Shown here in pieces: positions 58,158-64,000 of a stretch of DNA of 64,000 bases. This DNA is from Tetraselmis striata (Eukaryota > Chlorophyta > Chlorodendrophyceae > Chlorodendrales > Chlorodendraceae): the NCBI GenBank assembly GCA_006384855.1, contig VCJN01002026.1:1-64000 (forward strand). Reading direction: 5' to 3'. Position numbers and translations under genes: made by a program. Numbering within the stretch: position 1 is the stretch's first letter; every line of letters begins with the position of its first letter. Under the pieces are notes generated by a model, which saw nothing but the letters and a program-made list of their open reading frames with translations, was not told the origin of the DNA and searched no databases.

Positions 58158-58420
58158 ATAAAGTGATAAATAAAAGTAAAGTTCGCCCCGGGACATCGGC
58201 CAAAGCTGCCCCAGCACTTGACCTCTTGCGCCAACTGCAGTCGTAGGTCTGGCATAGCCCTTCGACCTTTGCCTCAATCGAACCCCGAAGGGCTAATTCA
58301 CCAGCCAAGTAAACCCAGGACACGCCGGGCCGATATTGCCGATAATGCATCAACCTGGAATCGAGCACGGCGGGACCTCTTGCGTAAGAGACCACCGCTC
58401 GACCGAGCGGACAAGGAATG
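58131..58420 (-). mobile_element. SINE-like element, full-length reference copy
   Basis: Read on the minus strand: head with hairpin ccgctc/gagcgg (58395-58410), a ctctt/aagag hairpin around tacgc, tgctcgattcc resembling a tRNA B box (9 of 11 positions), then a body hairpin tagcccttcg/cgaagggcta (58286-58295 with 58255-58264), gactgcagttg, gccgatgtcccggggcgaac, and a (ttta)-rich tail. The tRNA-like head, structured body and simple tail fit a SINE. It lies between the convergent prolyl-4-hydroxylase-like and golgin genes. Confidence 0.65.
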
Positions 58421-58660
58421 TACCTTGGATGTTCCCGTCGGTCCCAGGCGACCTCAATTCGATACTTTGAGATCCCCCGGCAGCATCGTATAGCGACCTG
58501 TCAATTTTCGGACACAAAGTAACAACACAGTCAGGAGCGGTGGACCATTAACCTTGTTGCCGACTCGCCGACACGCCGCCCCCTGCCAGTTGCCCCCTGG
58601 CGGTTTGACTGGCGAGCGCATGGCACGCGTGGTGGGCGGATCGAGGCACATAATTTATCC

Positions 58661-58665
58661 TTACA
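58661..58665 (-). terminator. Putative polyadenylation signal TGTAA
   Basis: TGTAA on the minus strand, about 125 bases after the stop of the golgin gene. Confidence 0.4.
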
Positions 58666-58789
58666 ATACTCGTAGCGACAAATCTAGATGTATTTACTAT
58701 TATGACTAATTGCTCAGCTGCTCGTCCGTCGGCACTCGGAGCGCGTGCTAGCCATCCGCCGAGCCCCGGCGGCGTGAGCTCGCGGGGTC

Positions 58790-60013
58790 TCAGGCGCCCA
58801 GCCAGGCCGGCGGCTTGGTGGGCGACTCGAGGCTGAGACTAGTGAACTGCCCACCCGGCTCGGCCGCACCCTGGCCTGCCTCGCCGAGCCCGAGCGACTG
58901 CGGCTGCGGCTGCCACACCTCTTGGTCGCCGGTCGCCGGACCGGCCGACGAAGCTGGCTGCAGCTGCTGTCCGCCGCTAGGAGCCTGCCCGCGCTGCTCC
59001 TGATACTGCCCCAGGCTGGCCACGAGCCCCGGCCCGTCCGATGAGCTGTCCACTACTGCGGTCTCCCGGGGAGCGCCGTTCTCGGCGGAGCCGACGGCTG
59101 GCGCCGCGCCGTTGCCGCCGCTTCGGGCGTCCTCGGCCGCCATGCCCTCCGCCTGCTTGATGAGAAACTCCACCCACGCCTCCGCCAGGTCGCCCTGGTT
59201 TGCCGCGGCTGCCGGAGCGCCGTCCCCGCCCCCGCCGCCGCCGCCGGGCGCCAGCGCGCTGAGCACCGAGAACGGAACCTTGGCCACTCGACTCAGCACG
59301 CCCCCGCGCCGGCTCGCCGCGATGCGGCTGCGCTCCTCCTCGGTGAACCCAAGCATGCGAACCATCACTGACAGCACCTGGGCAAAGTCGATCAGAAGGG
59401 GGGGGGGGGGGGGGGGGGGAACTGTCGGCCAGTCGCCAAAAATATCGAGTAACAACCAAACGTACGATCGAAAGCATTCCGACAACTATGTAGGCCGCAC
59501 CTCGTCCGCATAGTTGCGCTCGAAGTAGGACACGAGCAGCTGCACCACGATGCGGCGGTCGATGAGCGTGCTGTTGTCGCTGCTAAGCTGCGCCATGCGC
59601 TTGGCACTCTCCTCCAGCGCGCGCCGCAGCGCCGCCGCGCCCTCTTGCAGCCGTACTTGCACGCGCTGCTGCTCCGCCAAGCTTGCCTCCGCGGCGGCGG
59701 CCGCCGTCTCGGCCGCCGCCTGTCGGCTTGCGGCGGCGGAAACCGCGCCCTGCTGCGCCTCCAGCTCCGCCTGCAGCCGCTCCGCCTGTGCCTGCGCCGA
59801 GCGAAGCTCCTGCCGAAGCTTGTCGCCCGCTGTAGAAAAAAATATCAAAATATTATCATGCCAGTGATATATGAATAATTTAAACAAATGATGCCACTAT
59901 GGCAGTGGTGGGAAATGACGATAGCGCTACTCGTCAACAAAATGAAGCCGACTGCGTCATTGACTCCGATGAACTCCGGCGAGTCGGAAGCTTTACCTAA
60001 ATCGACGCGCACT

Positions 60014-60047
<34 letters not shown>

Positions 60048-63000
60048 ACTCGCCTTCGCTCTCGTACGCCAGCTCCCCAAGGGCGAGCTGGAGGTTGGCC
60101 AGCTCGGCGTCCTTGGCCTCCAGGGCGGCGGCCCACTCCCCGACGTCAGCCTCCAAGCGCCGCCGCGCGTTTCGCTCCGCCTCCGCCTCCGCCATCGCCG
60201 CGCGCAACTCCTCCGCTGCCGGAGCGACCGCCGCAGCCGCCGACGTCTTGTAATCCTCGAGCGCGAGCCGGACCTCTGCGTCGACGCGCCACGCCAGCTT
60301 CTCCTCTTCCTCCATCTCGCTTTCCTCTATCTGCCGCTTCAGCGCCGACAGCATCTTCAGCGCGCGGCCCTTCTCGGCGCTCGCTTTCTCTGCCGCCTGG
60401 GTCGCCTCCTCCAGCTGCGCGCGCAGCGCGTCAGCGGCTTCCTGGCTGAGCCCCGCGCCCGCGGCGCCCTCGCTCGCTGCTGTCGCAGCGGCTGCCGCCG
60501 CCGTCTCCATCGCCGCCTCAGCCTCGGCGGCGCGCCGCTCGGCGCTCTCCGCGCGCCGGGAGGCAGCCCCCAGCGCCGCCTTGAGCCCAGCCAGCTCGTT
60601 GGACAGCTCCTACTCGGCAACAAACACACAAATAGAACCAGTCACGAGGAACGCCATGTCGATGGGCACGCGGTGGCCCATACCCATATCATACACATAT
60701 GAGCGGGAGTGCCTTCCGAGTTCATCGACGCTGATGCTCCGCAAAACAGCAACAGCTTGAAATTTCAAAGCACGACAATGATAAAGAATGCCAAGGATAT
60801 AAATATCAGTATCTTATAAAAGAATTCCCGCGCGTTGGTATTATAATTAAACGTAGATAGACACGCAACCCATTTTGCCCTGTACGCATTTTGCAAACGC
60901 CATTAGTTTGACAGAGTGTAACACAAACTTTACACACAATTACGGGTACTGTAGCATGAACAAGAACACCGCGAGTACAGCCCTGCCGTGCCCACCAGAG
61001 GCCACGCCTCATCAGATAAACTACAGCGGCGCCACAGCGAACGTTCTGCGGGCGGGATGCAGGTCGCATTTTAGGCTTGTCACATTGCGGCTTCTTATCA
61101 TACGCGCCTTGGCCCCCGTGGACCAAGAGCTTCGGAAACAGCATTATGTGCACGTTCCGCCCTCCCTGGCACGGTTTGTTTTACACGGGTGGCGGCGCGG
61201 TTGTAATACTCGTTGGGACACTGCGAACTATAACCAGCCCTTCATGCCAGGGGTCAAATCCAGACGAAAACTATAGCTTGGGGGGTTATATCGCATGTTC
61301 TCATATATTGGTGGCATGCGCGCCCCATTGGAGGCTTACAATAAGATGTATTCGAGTCGATCCCCGCACGGCATGTCGACATCCATCGCCATGGGGGGGG
61401 GGGGGGGGTAGTGTCGTTCCCCCGGCGCACCTCCACATGCGCGGCCGCCGCGGCCGCCGCCTCGCGCCTCGCGGCGCCCTCCGCCGCCAGGCCCTCCGCC
61501 AGCGACACCCGCGCCGCCTCCTTCTCCCCCAGCCGCACCTCCAGCTCCTCCGCCCGGCGCCGCAGCCCGCGCGCGTCCGCCCGCGCCGCGCTGAGCTCCG
61601 CCTCCACCGCCGCCCCCGCGCCCGCGCGGCCCTCCGCTGCCTCGAGCTCCGCCTGCAGCTGCCGAGCCCGCCCCTCCAGCGACGCCGCCCTCTCCTGCGC
61701 CGCCGCCACCTCCCGGCGGCGCTCCTCCTCCGCGGCCGCCTGGGGACGCAGCGAATCCACCTCCTCAGCGTCAACCACACAGGAGCGCGAAGATCACACA
61801 TTGGGGAGAGGTGCACTGCATTGGCGGCGCCAAAGCTCTACACCGAATGCAGGTACCGAGACGCGCACAGAGACCGACACTCGATCCCCCCCCCCCCCCC
61901 CCCCCCCCCCCCGAATTCACCCCGAAAAAGAGAATCTTCAAGCTTGAAACATGTCAGCATAACGCACGGATCTTCCGACTCGTTGCTGCCCAAACCGTTC
62001 ATGTTTATGGCCCGCGAGCCTGATTGCAAAATGGTGCGGCATTCCACGCCTAGAGGACGCGACCTCTCGAGGAGGGGGGGCACCTGCTGCTCCAGGGCGG
62101 CCTCCCGCTCGCGCTGCATCGCCAGCAGCCGCCCCTCCAGCGCCGCCACCGCCTCCGCGCGCTGCCCCGCGGCCGCGTCCAGCGCGGCGGCCGCCCGCTC
62201 CCGCTCGGCCCCCGCGCCCGCCTGCGCCGCCGCCAGCGCCTGCCCCATCTCCTCCAGCCGGCGCCCCGCCTGCGCGGCCGCGGCCTCCAGCTCCGCCCGC
62301 TCCCGCCCCCACTGCGCCTCCGCCTCGCTGGCCGCCGCGCAGACCTGGGCCACGGGCGGCGCGCACGCAGCCCAAGCACGGCAGCTTAAACAGGCGGCGG
62401 ATGAACTGTCGCTGAGCAGCGGTGGGCATGACCGGATTTCCAGGAAATTCGAAACTAAATTATGAAATCCTGCTTTGGAATTCTGGAATTCTGGAATTCC
62501 AATCGGTGGAAAACAGTTATTGGATAGCGCAGATGTGTAGCACGCGATGGGTCGAATGTCTCTGGAGAATCGTACATCATTGGATTTCCAGGAAATTCGG
62601 AACTGAATTCTGGAATTATGCTAACAAATTCTAGAATTTCAATTTCGTCGGCTCCTCTTTGCTCCCAGCCTTCAACTCAAAGCCCCCCCCCCCCCCCCCC
62701 CCAAGGGTCGCTGCGCACCTGGTCCAGCCGCTCCCGCAGCTCCGCCTCCCGCTGCCCCGCCGCCGCCGCCACCTGGCTCAGCTCCCTCGCCTGCGCGTGC
62801 GCCGCCTCCAGCTGGCCCGCCGCCTCCTCCAGCTGCCGGCGCGCCGCCGCCTCGCGCGCCGCCGCCGCCTCCGCCGCGCCGCCCTCCGCGGCCGCCGCCG
62901 CAAGCTGCTCCTCCAGACCCGCCGCGCGCGCCAGCGCGCCCGCCAGCTTCCCCTCCAGCGCCGCCCGCTCCTCCGCGCCGGCGCCGTCAGCGGCCGCCGG

Positions 63001-63942
63001 CGCGGCGCGCAGCTCGTCCACCTCCCGGCGCAGGCTCTCCGTCGCCGCAGCACCCTCCTCCGCGCGCCGCTTGGCCGCCGCCGCCGCCCGCCGCGCCGCC
63101 TCCAGGTCCGCCGTCACCGAGCCCAGCTCCATCCTGTGCGCGTGCGCCAGCCGCTCCAGCTCCGCGCGGTGCTCACCGCCCTGCCGCTCCAGCTCCTCCT
63201 CGTTGGACTGCCAGCGCCGACAAAGGGGGCAGGGGTGTGGCCGAGGAGCCCGGGGGGGTGTCATCCTCCGCAGGTGTAGCATGTGGGCATTAAAGCAGTG
63301 CCAGGGATGGGACAGGGGAGGAGAGCACGGTGGGCGGAGGGGTAGCTTGCGAGCCCCACCTGCATGACCTGCAGGATCTCCTGCTTGAGGTGCCGCACGT
63401 GCGCCTGCAGCTTGGCGACCTCCACGGCGGCGCCCCCGGGGGCGGCCTCGCCTCCCGCCGCCCCGCCCGCGCCGCCCCCGTTGGCCAGCGCGCCGTGCGG
63501 CTTCGGCAGCGCGTCCGTGCTCTCCGCGGTGGTGCGGCGGCTGCTGGTGGCGGAGGGTGCGCGCTCGGCGGCGTCGCGCAGGCTGCGATGGGCGCCCCCC
63601 TCCTGCCCGCTGGAGTGCAGGTACCTGTTGGCATCGAGCCGCCACTGTGACCTTGGTACACGCTGAGAGGTGGCAAAGAGGGTTTGCAGGGGAAAAGAGG
63701 GGGGGGGGGGGGGGGGGGGAGGCAGGGAGGCGTTACTTGTTCAGGTCGACGTGCTGCCCCTGCGCGCGGCTCTTCTCCGCCTGCAGCCGCGCCTTGAGCT
63801 GCGACAAGTGGCTGTCGCCGCGGCCCCGCACAACCTCCGTCCTCTGCGGCGGCGTGGGTGACTCATCACGGTGGGCGCTGGCAGGCGGCAGGGCGCTGCT
63901 GGCCCGCATGTACTCGCTGTGTCCATCTGCCTGAGGGTGCCC
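58790..63942 (-). CDS. Golgin with C-terminal GRAB-type domain (8 exons in window, 5' end missing)
   Basis: Minus-strand exons: 63942-63737, 63624-63360, 63207-62719, 62344-62084, 61763-61431, 60609-60054, 59829-59501, 59377-58790; 1,008 residues, N-terminus beyond the window. Most of it is an Ala/Glu/Arg-rich coiled coil starting at LSQLKARLQAEKSRAQ and running through KLQAHVRHLKQEILQVMQ, with hundreds of heptad-compatible residues. Near the C-terminus IDRRIVVQLLVSYFERNYAD joins VLSVMVRMLGFTEEERSRIA, the pattern of the GRIP-related Arf-binding (GRAB) domain of GMAP-210, yeast Rud3 and plant GC3 golgins. Such proteins tether vesicles to the cis-Golgi through Arf-family GTPases. A 170-residue Gly/Gln/Pro-rich tail follows. 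The exon ending at 60054 uses a GC donor (GCGAGT); phase is kept only with that choice. Assignment to Golgi is by homology. Confidence 0.85.
61394..61408 (+). repeat. Homopolymer tracts in golgin introns (example)
   Basis: This G run (C in the transcript) sits about 22 bases inside the intron after donor 61430. Other tracts in the same gene are at 59397-59419, 60013-60046, 61887-61912, 62685-62702 and 63701-63718. Confidence 0.9.
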
Positions 63943-64000
63943 CTGCGCGGCCGAGCCTCAGCTTCAGCCCCCCCCCCCCCCCCCCTTCCGCCCCCATCCC

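Noticed and set aside
58330-58415. A real tRNA gene inside the SINE-like repeat
   Set aside because: The stems do not form a full cloverleaf with acceptor arm and 7-base anticodon loop, and the unit recurs with a common 3' tail. It is tRNA-like only.

Overview
The window looks like nuclear DNA of a GC-rich, intron-rich, plant-like protist, most probably a green alga. Evidence: spliced genes with strongly G/C-ending codons, a preferred 5' splice site GTGCG(C/T), a plastid-type leader on a carotenoid cleavage dioxygenase, a secreted prolyl-4-hydroxylase-like protein, and TGTAA motifs (the usual green-algal polyadenylation signal) shortly after several stop codons. The species cannot be named from the sequence. 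All exon models below were built by matching splice sites, phase and protein-family motifs by eye; each multi-exon total is divisible by three.

Layout. 1-5.2 kb: acidic 3' exon of a gene entering from the left, then repeats. 5.3-6.1 kb: four-helix Cys-rich membrane protein, copy A. 7.6-10.6 kb (minus): seven-exon carotenoid cleavage dioxygenase. 11.4-12.4 kb: intronless PhyH-type dioxygenase. 14.2-15.0 kb: a SINE-like copy abutting a retroelement 3' end. 16.5-17.2 kb: membrane protein copy B. 18.8-19.9 kb: SINE-like copy and retroelement debris. 20.8-22.3 kb: unrecognised two-exon gene. 25-25.8 kb: decayed DIRS-like RNase H region. 27-28.3 kb (minus): secretory sulfotransferase. 29.4-34.4 kb: repeat-rich, with two retroelement 3' ends in opposite orientation. 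35.3-39.2 kb: eleven-exon FCP1/NIF-like HAD phosphatase. 41.8-46 kb: PCF11-like cleavage/polyadenylation factor. 46-50.8 kb: no gene seen. 50.9-52.4 kb (minus): ADAR/ADAT1-type adenosine deaminase with a probable half double-stranded-RNA-binding domain. 52.8-57.8 kb: seven-exon prolyl-4-hydroxylase-like gene. 58.8-64 kb (minus): golgin ending in a GRAB-type domain, running off the right edge.

The genes do not form a pathway. Three belong to the secretory route (golgin, sulfotransferase, prolyl-4-hydroxylase-like), two act on RNA or RNA polymerase II processes (PCF11-like, FCP1-like), and one edits RNA. The most notable points are the ADAR-like architecture outside animals, a prolyl hydroxylase homologue without its distal iron histidine, three GC-AG introns supported by phase, long poly-C tracts placed just inside introns, and a structured tRNA-related short repeat family present in at least six copies.
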